NCBI GenBank assembly: GCA_028285385.1
Contig: JANQPR010000045.1
Span: 1-60,167 of the forward strand
Length of the DNA stretch: 60,167 nucleotides
Direction of reading: 5' to 3'
Source of the DNA: Phycisphaera sp.
GTDB lineage: Bacteria > Planctomycetota > Phycisphaerae > Phycisphaerales > Phycisphaeraceae
Shown: positions 25,554 through 34,516 of the stretch, one piece after another
Position numbering within the stretch: position 1 is the stretch's first letter
How the letters are laid out: each line of letters opens with the position of its first letter
Program-made: the position numbers and the translations under genes
Notes under the pieces: model-generated
Told to the model about the DNA's origin: nothing
The model's input: only the letters and a program-made list of their open reading frames with translations
The model's database searches: none

Positions 25554-26981
25554 CTAACGCGCCTCGCGGATGCCGTCGCGCCAAGCCTCGGCTCCGAGGT
25601 TGTGGGGCGGCAGGGACCGCACGTTTAACCCGCTGAAGTGCGGATCCTCGTGGCGGGCGTACCAGCGTTCGAGTTGATTCGCCAAGGCGGACTGTCGGTT
25701 GGCGTGCGCAGCGCTACCCGCCAGATTGATCTGTTCTTCGGGGTCGTCGGTCAGATGAAACAGATCGTCGGGGCCGTCGGGGTAGCGGCGTACGTACTTC
25801 CATTCCGGCGTCCGAATCATGCGTAGGTCTCCGTATTCGCCGAACTTGACCTGACCCCAGTCCGCGTCGACCACGTCACGGGCCAAGAGATGGCGATAGC
25901 TTCGGCCGGGGTAGCGGCCGGTCGCCGATACGTTGCCGTCGCCCACATCCACGCCGGCGATATCGCACAGGGTCGCAAAGGTGTCGTAATGATCGACGGC
26001 GGACTCGACGGTTTTCCCGGCAGCGACAGGTCCGCCGGGATGACAAACCAACAGCGGAACGCGCAACGAGACCTCGTACATATTCAGTGGCCGGGTCGAG
26101 TTGCCCTTGCCCCAGAATCCCTGGTGCCCCAGGGCGCACCCGTGGTCGGAGGTGTAGACGACCAGGGTGCGGCCGAGTTGCCCACGGGCTTCAAGATGGC
26201 TGAGCAGCCGGCCGAGGTGTTCATCCGTTTCGGTCACCGCGGCGTAGTACCCCTGCTTGCGGGCGCGGTGCTGCGCGGGGTCACAGAGCTCGTGTTCCGG
26301 GAAGCCTTCGTTCTTCCGCCACGGGTGTGGAGGCGGCTCCGGAATGTCCATGAACTCGGCGTCGTCGTACCGGGCAACGAGGTCGGGCCGTTGGGACCGG
26401 GTGTGGTAGTCCGAGTGGGTCGCGGTGTACCCGACGTTGAGAAAGAACGGTCGGTCGGTCGGCGCTTCATCGAAAAAACGCAACGCGTGCTCGGTGATTA
26501 AATCACTTTTCCGGCCCGTGAGTTGGAGCGGTTGGCCGTTGAGATGAAAGTCGTGTAGTCCGTCCTGCACGCCCTGGCCCCGCGGCATACCGAAGCAGAA
26601 CGCGGCGCCGTCGGGGTTGCGGTCGCTGTGGCCCACGTGCCACTTCCCGCTGAGCCCGCAGTGGTAACCCGCGTTGGCGAGTAAACGGAACAGCGTCAGC
26701 CGGCCGTTGAGCCACGCGTCGCGTCGGCAGGCAGGTTGCGACTCGTCGATCCAGTCGTGGATGCCGGTCTGTGACGGCGTCTGCCCGGTCAAGAGACAGG
26801 CCCGTGCCGGGGAACAAACGGGGCTGGGCGTCAGCGCCTGGACAAAGCGCACGCCTTCGCGTGCGAGCCGGTCCATTGCCGGAGTCTGCGTTTCGTGGTT
26901 CCCGTAGCAACCAATCGACCACGGGCCGTGGTCGTCGGCCAGGACCAATAGAATGTTCGGTGTCGAAGCTGCGCCGGTCAT
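25554..26981 (-). CDS. S1-family sulfatase
   Basis: This 475-residue sulfatase has the motif CSPAR (Cys56-Arg60) followed by ACLLTG, the DDHGPW metal block near residue 16, and YTSDHGCALGHQG later. The ATG at 26981 was chosen because it places the conserved PNILLVLADDHG right after the start. An open frame runs to 27134, but it would overlap the upstream hydrolase gene and add an arginine-rich stretch. It is the middle gene of the minus-strand unit. The CSPAR variant differs from its neighbours, suggesting a different sulfate position or sugar. Confidence 0.94.
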   Translation of the reverse strand: MTGAASTPNILLVLADDHGPWSIGCYGNHETQTPAMDRLAREGVRFVQALTPSPVCSPARACLLTGQTPSQTGIHDWIDESQPACRRDAWLNGRLTLFRLLANAGYHCGLSGKWHVGHSDRNPDGAAFCFGMPRGQGVQDGLHDFHLNGQPLQLTGRKSDLITEHALRFFDEAPTDRPFFLNVGYTATHSDYHTRSQRPDLVARYDDAEFMDIPEPPPHPWRKNEGFPEHELCDPAQHRARKQGYYAAVTETDEHLGRLLSHLEARGQLGRTLVVYTSDHGCALGHQGFWGKGNSTRPLNMYEVSLRVPLLVCHPGGPVAAGKTVESAVDHYDTFATLCDIAGVDVGDGNVSATGRYPGRSYRHLLARDVVDADWGQVKFGEYGDLRMIRTPEWKYVRRYPDGPDDLFHLTDDPEEQINLAGSAAHANRQSALANQLERWYARHEDPHFSGLNVRSLPPHNLGAEAWRDGIREAR

Positions 26982-27040
26982 AGCATTGGTGACACGAGCC
27001 CGTTCGGAATCCGACGCGTGCGTATCGGAAATGGTCTTGG

Positions 27041-30034
27041 CTACGGCAACTGGAATCGCACCCGAACCGTTTCCATGGCTTCGTCGGACCCGGCGGGGTT
27101 CATACCGGGCGCGAGCTGGGCCCAGCCTTCGCACACCCCCAGGTCCGCGTCGTGTACCGCGAGGTTCATGCCGATCCCGCGGGTAAGTTGTTCCGGCCCT
27201 AGGCCCAGCATATCCAGTCGGAGGTGGAGGTCGTAGGTCGTGATCCCGTTGGTACTGCGCTCGATCGAGGTGTTTATCGCATCGCGCGGCCAGTCGTGGT
27301 CGCCGAACCGCGTGCGGGTAACGGGGCCGTGTTCACCTCCGTCGAACACCGTGGCGAAAAAGCCCGGGCGATCGGTACTATCGTCGGGGTCGAGGTGGAT
27401 CGTCAATGCGTCGCCGGGCTTGTGCGAGCCGGGTAAAAGGGGCTGGTGTTGGTCGTCACGCACCTTCACCCGGATGATGAACCACTCGTGGTCGGCTTGC
27501 AGCCACGCCTCGAGGCTCAAGTCACGCGGTCCGGCCCAGACTTTGTCCGAAGAGTTGGGGTCGTACGCAAAGAGGTTCCGGACCTGTGGGCGGTCGTTGA
27601 TGAGCAGATCGGGCGGGCGGCCAGGTTGCGGCTCCAAGGGGATCAGCATCCCGGCTTTGCCCGGCACCGCGATCTCGCGTTCGATGCCGAGGGGCGCGAC
27701 CGCAAACGTCACCGGGGTGTCGAACCGGTCGCCGTACCGAAGCCTGCGGTCGCGCGGCGCGCGCACAGCGACCGCGGCGGCAACGGTGGCATGCGGTTCG
27801 ATTTCGTATCGAGCCGGCTCGGCGTCTTCGCGTGACACGGTGACGGCAATCGTTTCGTCGAACGGGTTGTGCAGGCTGACCTTGGCGTGGGCGGGTTCGT
27901 CGCCGTACACCACCACCGGGTTTTCGACTTTGATCAGGCGTTGATCGACCTCGATCGCCTCGGCCGGAGCCGGAACGACTAAGTAACTCGGGCGGGGGCC
28001 GAGGGCGATCAGTACGCGGTCACCGATGCCTTCGACGGCGTGGGCGTTACCCATCAGGTCGAGACGCCGAACATGATCCCGGGTGTCGCGGATGCTCAGC
28101 GTCGCCAAGCCGCGGGCGGCGTCCGGAGACTGGCTCCACGAGATCAGCAGGCTGCGCTCGCCGTCACCGAACAGCAGCCCATAGTTGCCCCGGCCGAAGT
28201 CGAGCTCGCGGACAAACGTCAACTGCGCCAGCTCACGGATGAGCGCGTTGTACGCGACGTAAGCGGGCAACGGCTCGTGGTCCCGGAGCATGATCCCCCA
28301 AGGGAAGGTCTCGCCGCTGACCAGTGTGAACCAGGTGTGCCCGATCGCGCCACGGCTGCGGGTGAACGCGATTTTTTTGACCACCGACTCGGCCTGATAG
28401 GCGTAGCCTTTCCCTCGTCCCACTGCAGTCTCGTTGAAGTAGAGCGGCCGGGGTTTAGGGAGGACCGCGAGCACGTCTTGCAGCTCGTGGTCCACGATGT
28501 CGGCGAACCGGTCGAAAGTGCCGTGCTGGTGGAACGCCACCACGTCAAAGGCGTCGCTCGCGTCCCGCAACACGTCACGCATCATGTGGAAGTGTTTGCG
28601 ACCGCCGTGTGACATCAGCGTGGCGAACCCACCGGTCATCACCTGGGCGTCGGGGTCGTGGTCGTGGATCGCCCGGTACGACACCCGCAGCAGATCGATG
28701 TACTCCCGCGGCGTCCCCTTCCAGAAGTTTGTCAGGTCCGGCTCGTTCCAGACCTCCCAGTATGTGACGGCGTCCGCGTAGCGTTTGACCGCCTCGGTGA
28801 CGAAGTTCTTCCAGGCGTTCAGGTCCGGCGGCGCAAACATCCAGTTCGTCGGGTCCTCCGCGTCACGCAGCGATTCGTCCACCGCCCACCGTGCCGAATA
28901 CCCGAGCAGGAACTGCGGCTCGATGCCTTGCTCTTGGTAAAGCTCCACCGAGCGGTCGAAGTTCTTCCAGTTCCACCGGTCCGGCCGGGGCTGGATCGTG
29001 TTCCAGGTCAGGTCGCCACGTGTGTGTGTCACCCCGAGCACGCGGTGGGCGAAGACCGTTTTGCGGACCTCGGACTCGGGCAGATGAAAACGTCCCCCGG
29101 CGACCGCGTAGTGGAATCCGGTGTGTGGCCGCGGCTCGACCGGATTAAACGGCAACACCGCGTAGTGGGTTTCCGCTTCGTGCGTCGCGTCGCCATTCTG
29201 GAATCGGTAGCGCACGGACCACGCGTCGTTGCGCCCGTCGCCCAAGGGCAGGGCAGCGGTAAACGTTTCGCCCGCCGCCAACACAAGCTTCTCGGGATGA
29301 AGTATTGGGCCTCGCTGCCCCAGGAAGCTTGTCGCCTTGAACTCAGCACCGACCTCCATGCGGCGGCGACTCGTGTTGCGGACCGTCATCTTCGGCGCGG
29401 AAGCCTTGGGGTCGTTCGCGTCCACCAGCGGCACGGGGTGCCCGGTGTCAATCGTGACGCGCAGCTGTCGCAACGCGAGGCGTTGCAGGAACGGCAAGGC
29501 CGCGGCGGTCGGTTCGCCGCGTACGCGGATCTCGTCGAGCGTCATCGACCGGTTCCGCGGCAGACGGAAGAACAGCCGGTACTGCGCTGCGCCCTCGACC
29601 CCTTCCGCTTCGGCGAACGCGCGGACGCTCGGCAGTGCGATCAGCCCGGGGGTTCGTAGCCGCTTGTACCACACCCGGTTCCCCACCAGCTTCCCCTGCG
29701 CATCCGCGAACTCCAAGCGGATCTGTAAACGGCCGTTGCTGCCCAGATCGGCGATATCGATTTCCAGCACGTCCGTGTCCGCAGCGATGGGCACAAAGCC
29801 ACCCCCGCCGCGGGACCACCGGACGAATGCGTCGGCGTTGCCCGCGGAGCGGAAGTGCGTTCGCCCCGCCTCCGAACGCTGGTCCAGGGACTCGGTCATG
29901 TCGAAAAAGTTGTCCAATCCCGCCATGGCGTCCGTGAAACCGACTTGCCCGGCCGCGTTCAGCGAGGCGAGGAACACGACCGCCGCGGTAAACACAACGG
30001 CGGCGACAATCTTGGGTGGAGTGTTCTGCATCAC
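27041..30034 (-). CDS. Exported GH39-like glycoside hydrolase with C-terminal CBM9-like domain
   Basis: This 997-residue protein has a signal peptide (about 1-29), an N-terminal beta-rich region, then a TIM-barrel-like domain (about 300-620). EVWNEPDL gives the acid/base Glu431 and LYFNETAV the nucleophile Glu535, the pattern of GH39-type clan A enzymes. A beta-rich linker leads to a C-terminal region (about 800-997) that resembles a carbohydrate-binding family 9-like domain. It heads a unit with two sulfatases; operator B lies 66 bases upstream of its start. Confidence 0.85.
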   Translation of the reverse strand: MMQNTPPKIVAAVVFTAAVVFLASLNAAGQVGFTDAMAGLDNFFDMTESLDQRSEAGRTHFRSAGNADAFVRWSRGGGGFVPIAADTDVLEIDIADLGSNGRLQIRLEFADAQGKLVGNRVWYKRLRTPGLIALPSVRAFAEAEGVEGAAQYRLFFRLPRNRSMTLDEIRVRGEPTAAALPFLQRLALRQLRVTIDTGHPVPLVDANDPKASAPKMTVRNTSRRRMEVGAEFKATSFLGQRGPILHPEKLVLAAGETFTAALPLGDGRNDAWSVRYRFQNGDATHEAETHYAVLPFNPVEPRPHTGFHYAVAGGRFHLPESEVRKTVFAHRVLGVTHTRGDLTWNTIQPRPDRWNWKNFDRSVELYQEQGIEPQFLLGYSARWAVDESLRDAEDPTNWMFAPPDLNAWKNFVTEAVKRYADAVTYWEVWNEPDLTNFWKGTPREYIDLLRVSYRAIHDHDPDAQVMTGGFATLMSHGGRKHFHMMRDVLRDASDAFDVVAFHQHGTFDRFADIVDHELQDVLAVLPKPRPLYFNETAVGRGKGYAYQAESVVKKIAFTRSRGAIGHTWFTLVSGETFPWGIMLRDHEPLPAYVAYNALIRELAQLTFVRELDFGRGNYGLLFGDGERSLLISWSQSPDAARGLATLSIRDTRDHVRRLDLMGNAHAVEGIGDRVLIALGPRPSYLVVPAPAEAIEVDQRLIKVENPVVVYGDEPAHAKVSLHNPFDETIAVTVSREDAEPARYEIEPHATVAAAVAVRAPRDRRLRYGDRFDTPVTFAVAPLGIEREIAVPGKAGMLIPLEPQPGRPPDLLINDRPQVRNLFAYDPNSSDKVWAGPRDLSLEAWLQADHEWFIIRVKVRDDQHQPLLPGSHKPGDALTIHLDPDDSTDRPGFFATVFDGGEHGPVTRTRFGDHDWPRDAINTSIERSTNGITTYDLHLRLDMLGLGPEQLTRGIGMNLAVHDADLGVCEGWAQLAPGMNPAGSDEAMETVRVRFQLP

Positions 30035-30099
30035 GGACGCGGGGATCGGGCGGGCAGGAAGCTCGGGTTTCGGCGTTCAGGAGACGACGACACAGATAT

Positions 30100-30116
30100 G
30101 ATACAAAAATTGTCTA
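30100..30116. promoter_or_regulatory. Predicted operator B
   Basis: GATACA-AAAAT-TGTCTA matches the TATACA-N5-TGTATA pattern at the ACA and TGT cores with the same five-base gap. It is 66 bases upstream of the minus-strand hydrolase start and on the far side of the regulator promoter. Confidence 0.55.
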
Positions 30117-30202
30117 TTTTACATTTTCTTGCTCACAGATCGTGAAGTTGGTGAATGACTTCGCTTTTCGGGACCCTATGGAGCGACCCGTGAAACTTGG
30201 GC

Positions 30203-30231
30203 TTGAAATATATACATTTTTGGTATATAAT
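30203..30231 (+). promoter_or_regulatory. Regulator promoter with embedded operator C
   Basis: TTGAAA (30203-30208), a 17-base spacer and a perfect TATAAT (30226-30231). Operator C, TATACA-TTTTT-GGTATA (30211-30227), fills the spacer and reaches the -10 box, so a bound repressor would block RNA polymerase. The gene begins 35 bases after the -10 box. Confidence 0.85.
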
Positions 30232-30265
30232 GCTGAATATGATTCTTGGGTGGTAAAAACCCATC

Positions 30266-31345
30266 ATGACCAAATCCGATCACATCGTGGACCTTCTTCG
30301 TCGGCGTCTGGACCGGGGCGACTACATGGGCCGGCAACTTCCTCCGGAAATGACGCTGGCCAAAGAAGTTGGGGTCAGCCGGATGACCGCCCGCAAGGCG
30401 TTGCTGCGGCTGGAAGACCTGGGACATGTGATCCGCCAACCCAACGGGCGGATGATCCCGCGTCCCGCGAAGCCGGAAGAGAACGTCGGGCCGCAGCTCT
30501 TGATCCTCCGCCGGGCCCAGAACTCTGGCTTTGGTTCGACGATCGATGGCATCATCGGAGCCGTGACGGCTCTGGGCGGGTCCACGCGTACGGTGGACTT
30601 CGTCCACTGGGACGACCGCGTCCTGTTCGAGCGGTTGCCGCTGGATGCGCCCGAGCCCAACTCAACAGTGGACGGTGTTTTTGTCGTTCCGCCGGCCGAA
30701 AAAGTGCCGGCTCACGTCCTAGAGCGGCTTCAGTCAACCTCGATGCGGGTGGTCGTGGTCGGAACCGACCTGAGCCAGCACGGCGTCCGCAGTTTTGTCG
30801 CCCACCCCGCGTCGATTGTTCAGCCGGTGCTTGATCACCTCGCGTCCCTGGGCCACCAGCGGATCGATTGCTTCAACGCGCAGCCGGAGGTCGACAATAT
30901 CTCCGCACGGATTCAGCAGTGGAGCCTGTGGCGATCGGCCAACAACCTTGACGGCTTGCTCATCAATGACCCGGTGACCTCGTACGAAGACGTTATGCAG
31001 CGGGCCCTGGTGCTCGCCCGTGAGTATGTGCGTCGCCCCAACCGCGCTTCCGCGGTGTTGTGTCTGACGAGCCCCGCGGCGATCTCGCTCATGCGTGCGG
31101 CCCACGACGCCGGCCTGGTGATCGGCCGTGACATCGCCATCGCCGCCGCGAACGACGAGGGCCTCAGCCGTTACCTCATCCCCACGCTGACCAGCGTCGA
31201 ACCGATCGACGTGACGCCGTACGCCCGGATGTGTGTTGAGTGGATGATGAACCCGGCGATCAGTTGGCACGGACCCTTACTGATGCGCCCAGACCATCAC
31301 CGCCTGTTCGTGGGCGAGTCCACGGTTGCCAAGGATTCTTCGTGA
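30266..31345 (+). CDS. GntR-HTH / LacI-type sensor transcriptional regulator
   Basis: This 359-residue regulator has an N-terminal winged helix (about 1-70; LPPEMTLAKEVGVSRMTARKAL and the wing GHVIRQPNGR) of GntR type. The C-terminal part is a periplasmic-binding-protein-like sugar sensor of the LacI type, ending GESTVAK. The architecture is that of AraR-like repressors, which dissociate from DNA when sugar binds. It lies amid the hydrolase and sulfatase units, and operator C overlaps its own promoter, so autoregulation is likely. The inducer sugar is unknown. Confidence 0.9.
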   Translation: MTKSDHIVDLLRRRLDRGDYMGRQLPPEMTLAKEVGVSRMTARKALLRLEDLGHVIRQPNGRMIPRPAKPEENVGPQLLILRRAQNSGFGSTIDGIIGAVTALGGSTRTVDFVHWDDRVLFERLPLDAPEPNSTVDGVFVVPPAEKVPAHVLERLQSTSMRVVVVGTDLSQHGVRSFVAHPASIVQPVLDHLASLGHQRIDCFNAQPEVDNISARIQQWSLWRSANNLDGLLINDPVTSYEDVMQRALVLAREYVRRPNRASAVLCLTSPAAISLMRAAHDAGLVIGRDIAIAAANDEGLSRYLIPTLTSVEPIDVTPYARMCVEWMMNPAISWHGPLLMRPDHHRLFVGESTVAKDSS

Positions 31346-31424
31346 CGTCGGCGTATGACGTGTCGTCGGTCGGTGTATTTGCTCTTCGTTCTGTTTCCCA
31401 TCGATTCTCATAGGAGGAATGTTA

Positions 31425-32279
31425 ATGAATGCCCATCAGATCAAGTTTCGTCTATTGGCCTTAGGGCTCGGCACGGCCGTGGCCGCCGGCTCGCACGCGG
31501 CCTTCGTCCCGATCGACACGTTCGAGCAGTACGACACGGGGTTTCTCGACGGCCAGACCACCGACTGGGCCAACCCGCTGGGCAACATCTTCGACAACCA
31601 GATCTCGGTCGATCCGGCGGACGCGGGCAACCAGGTACTCGAAGTGGCACCGGGCAGCTCGACGAACCAACGCATCGCGTTGACGATGCCGACGGCCCAG
31701 CACATCGCCATCGGGGATACCGGCACCCTGTTCTTCCGCATCCGTCTGGACGGGCAGATCGACGGCGAGACCCGTGACGTCCGCATCGGGCTCAACGACC
31801 AGAACCCCACGACGGTCACCACAACCGGCGCCCACGAGACTTACATCCAGGTCAACAACGCCGTCGACCTGGTCGCGTTCGACGGGCCGACCGGTGTCAA
31901 CGGAAATGGGACCCAGACCCTGGGCACCCCGACCCCCGACGAGTGGTACAACGTGTGGATGGTCGCCGACGCCGCGGCCCTGACCTACGACATCTACCTG
32001 GAAGGCCCCGGCTTCACCGGCGTCGAGCAGGTCGCCAACGGCTTCGGCTTCCGCAACGCCAACAACGTCAACGACCCGCCGCAGGCGCTCGAAGACGCCC
32101 TGGGCACGATCAACCTACGCCCCGCCAGCGGCGGCCCCAACGGCACGTCGTCCGTCTGGTTCGACGACTTCTACATCGACAACTCCGCCGCGAACCTGAC
32201 GAACCCGATCCCCGAGCCCACGAGCCTCGCCCTGCTGGGTCTGGGCGGCACGCTGCTGCTGCTCCGCTGCCGTGCCTGA
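31425..32279 (+). CDS. PEP-CTERM exported protein
   Basis: This 284-residue protein has a signal peptide ([16 protein letters not shown] then AFV). The beta-rich body has [21 protein letters not shown] and [10 protein letters not shown], which suggest a laminin-G/concanavalin-like fold. It ends in [26 protein letters not shown] 31425 is seven bases after AGGAGG; the ATG at 31419 is only one base after it and cannot use that site. It opens the third module and lies just downstream of the regulator. Confidence 0.9.
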   Translation: MNAHQIKFRLLALGLGTAVAAGSHAAFVPIDTFEQYDTGFLDGQTTDWANPLGNIFDNQISVDPADAGNQVLEVAPGSSTNQRIALTMPTAQHIAIGDTGTLFFRIRLDGQIDGETRDVRIGLNDQNPTTVTTTGAHETYIQVNNAVDLVAFDGPTGVNGNGTQTLGTPTPDEWYNVWMVADAAALTYDIYLEGPGFTGVEQVANGFGFRNANNVNDPPQALEDALGTINLRPASGGPNGTSSVWFDDFYIDNSAANLTNPIPEPTSLALLGLGGTLLLLRCRA

Positions 32280-32317
32280 CGCGACGTGGCCTTGTCCGTG
32301 TCGCCGCTAACGAAATC

Positions 32318-32347
32318 GCGTCGGCCGCGTTAGCTCTCGGCCGACGC
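32318..32347 (+). promoter_or_regulatory. Strong hairpin between the PEP-CTERM and pseudopilin genes
   Basis: GCGTCGGCCG (32318-32327) pairs perfectly with CGGCCGACGC (32338-32347) around a ten-base loop. No T-run follows. It may lower transcription of the downstream pseudopilin relative to the PEP-CTERM gene or protect mRNA ends. Confidence 0.5.
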
Positions 32348-32449
32348 CTTGCTCGGAACCTTGTGCTTCAACTTTCTGCGGCGATGGCCCGGCCTCCGGG
32401 CCGCCGCCGACCGCGCCCGAAACTCCACTTTATCTCCTCGGATTTTCTC

Positions 32450-33307
32450 ATGAAAACCACTGCGCACCGCCCGGCGTTTACGTTGATCGAACTGCTGGTG
32501 GTGATCTCGATCATCGCGCTGTTGATCGGCATTCTCTTGCCCGCGTTGGGAGCCGCGCGCCGCACCGCGCGATCGATGCAGTGCTCAAGCAACCAGCGTC
32601 AACTCGGGCTCGCGATGGTCGCGTACACCACCGACCATGACGGGTATCTCCCGTACCACACGGCCGACAACATGAGCAACTTCAGCGACGCGAACGCCCT
32701 GCGGTGGGACGACGTAATTGGTGTAGTCGAAGGTCACCCCGACTCTCAGCGCCGCACCGGCTACGTTCCATGGGAAGTCGACGGCGAGGGCACGGAGTAC
32801 TGGACCTGCCCGTTCGTAGCCAGCGATGTGCGGATCCCACTGTCGGAGGCCAACGTCAACGGGGTCACGGCGATCCGCAATCAGTACGGCATGAACAACT
32901 ACCTCGTGATCTTCCGCCAAGCCAGCGGCCAGTTCTCTCGCGCAGCCAATGACGCCGCGGACTTGGCGATCAACGGGCCACTGCGTGTCGATTTTCTCAG
33001 CGGCGACTTGATTTTGCTCGGCGACACGACCAGGCGCGGCGGCGCGACAGAGTTCCGCACGAACAACCCGACGTTCAACCACCGGATTGGGCCGGGCGTC
33101 GGCGGCACGCCGAGCACCCTGGAGCCATGGCCGGTTGCCGACGGAAGCGGGATCCTTACCGACCGCGCCGAAGGCGAGATCTTTGCGCACAACGGCAGCG
33201 TCAATGTCATCGGCATCGACGGACACGGCGAATCCATCAACCAGTGGGACGAGCAAGAGCTCGAAGAGCGTTTCGTGCCCGGTGACCTCAAGCTCCTGGA
33301 TGACTGA
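32450..33307 (+). CDS. Type II secretion-like pseudopilin (prepilin N-terminus)
   Basis: This 285-residue protein starts [20 protein letters not shown] and continues [33 protein letters not shown], the planctomycete pseudopilin pattern with a prepilin peptidase site before F10. Its C-terminal [12 protein letters not shown] matches the family's terminal motif. The open frame extends upstream to 31943 in the antisense-like frame of the previous gene; those residues are arginine-rich and not part of this protein. It is the pseudopilin of the third module. Confidence 0.93.
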   Translation: MKTTAHRPAFTLIELLVVISIIALLIGILLPALGAARRTARSMQCSSNQRQLGLAMVAYTTDHDGYLPYHTADNMSNFSDANALRWDDVIGVVEGHPDSQRRTGYVPWEVDGEGTEYWTCPFVASDVRIPLSEANVNGVTAIRNQYGMNNYLVIFRQASGQFSRAANDAADLAINGPLRVDFLSGDLILLGDTTRRGGATEFRTNNPTFNHRIGPGVGGTPSTLEPWPVADGSGILTDRAEGEIFAHNGSVNVIGIDGHGESINQWDEQELEERFVPGDLKLLDD

Positions 33308-33333
33308 GGCGTGTCTTGGTGCCTCACGCTCTG

Positions 33334-34272
33334 ATGATCTGTTGGGTGGCCTGCGCAAGTTGCGCCATGGTCAATGGGGCGGCCGTTGCGTCTGCGCAGA
33401 CAACCGACGGACACCCCTTACGCGACCTGACCACAGCGGATTACGTTGCGGTCTACAAAGAAGCCAGCGGCGTCTCGCTCCGGCTCTACGGTTTTGCCCC
33501 GCACCGCACCACGACCAAACAATGTGCCGACTCAGAAGTGGGAGCGGTGGTGCTCTTTCATGGCGGGGGCTGGACCAAAGGCAAACCCGAATCGGTAGCA
33601 CCGCACGCCCGCTACCTCGCGTCGCGCGGCCTGTACACCTTCACCGCGGAGTACCGGCTTCACTCGGCAACCAACGGCGTGCGAGTGGCGGACAGCATCG
33701 CCGACGCCGCCGACGCCGCCCGCTGGGTGATCGGCCGCGCCGATGAACTGGGCATCGACCCCGAACGCGTGGTCCTGGGCGGCGGCTCGGCGGGAGGGCA
33801 TCTGGCGGCGAGTGCCGCGTTGATCGCGAGCCCCGGCGCGGATCGCCGAGCGCCGCCGCCGGATGTGTTTGCGCTGGTGATGTTCAACCCCGTCCTCGTA
33901 CTGACCCCTCAGGAAGGCCGCTCGATCCGAGACCGCTCGGGTCAGCCTGAACTTTTCGGACCGGACTTAGGGCGGGTCTCACCGTTTGAGCATGTAGGGC
34001 CGGGTCAACCACCAGCGGTCGCCATGTACGGCGCAGACGACCCTCTGCTGGACAGCGCGCAGTTATTCGGTGACACCTACCGCCAACAAGGCAACCGATT
34101 CGAACTGGTGACGTGGGAGGATCAAGAGCACGGCTTCTACCACTTCGGTAACACCGAGTTCTTTGTCGAGGTGTGCCGTACCGCGGACGTTTTTTTGGCG
34201 TCGCTGGGATTGATCGAAGGGGATCCCACCGTCGAGGCGTTTGTCGCCGAGTCCGTCCCGAGTTCAGAGTAG
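33334..34272 (+). CDS. Alpha/beta-hydrolase esterase (carboxylesterase/acetylxylan-esterase type)
   Basis: This 312-residue hydrolase has the oxyanion motif HGGGW, the nucleophile elbow GGGSAGGHLAAS, an Asp in YGADDPLLD and a His in DQEHGFYHF, which together form a complete catalytic triad. A signal peptide (MICWVACASCAMVNGAAVASA) predicts export. ATG 33334 was preferred over TTG/GTG codons just upstream. In the locus it may remove acyl groups from the polysaccharide. It lies 26 bases after the third pseudopilin. Confidence 0.87.
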   Translation: MICWVACASCAMVNGAAVASAQTTDGHPLRDLTTADYVAVYKEASGVSLRLYGFAPHRTTTKQCADSEVGAVVLFHGGGWTKGKPESVAPHARYLASRGLYTFTAEYRLHSATNGVRVADSIADAADAARWVIGRADELGIDPERVVLGGGSAGGHLAASAALIASPGADRRAPPPDVFALVMFNPVLVLTPQEGRSIRDRSGQPELFGPDLGRVSPFEHVGPGQPPAVAMYGADDPLLDSAQLFGDTYRQQGNRFELVTWEDQEHGFYHFGNTEFFVEVCRTADVFLASLGLIEGDPTVEAFVAESVPSSE

Positions 34273-34455
34273 ACCGCTCTTTTTGCCGGGATTAAGGAAC
34301 CACTAGGAGTTGTTGCCATCGCGGCAACTCTACGGGGCACTGTGTCAAAACACCGGCAGATAAGCTGTGGGCGGGACGGGTCTACGTCATGAAAGCACGA
34401 TGGCCGTGCAATGAATCGGCCGTGCTTCTCGGAATCGAGGCGGGTTCATTCGGCG

Positions 34456-34489
34456 AAAAGAAAAACCGCGGGCCGAGTCACCCGCGGTT
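34456..34489 (-). terminator. Rho-independent terminator of the PEP-CTERM gene at 34517
   Basis: On the minus strand AACCGCGGG (34489-34481) pairs with CCCGCGGTT (34472-34464) around an eight-base loop and is followed by TTTCTTTT. It lies just beyond the stop codon of the minus-strand gene. Confidence 0.85.
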
Positions 34490-34516
34490 CTGCGTTTCGT
34501 TGCGACCGTTGGCGGG

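Noticed and set aside
24261..25628. 455-codon plus-strand open frame opposite a sulfatase
   Set aside because: Shadow of the minus-strand sulfatase at 24168, which carries the CTPSR motif.
34310..34340. Hairpin after the esterase as a terminator
   Set aside because: A GTTGCC/GGCAAC stem is present near 34313-34330 but no T-run follows, so it cannot be called a rho-independent terminator.
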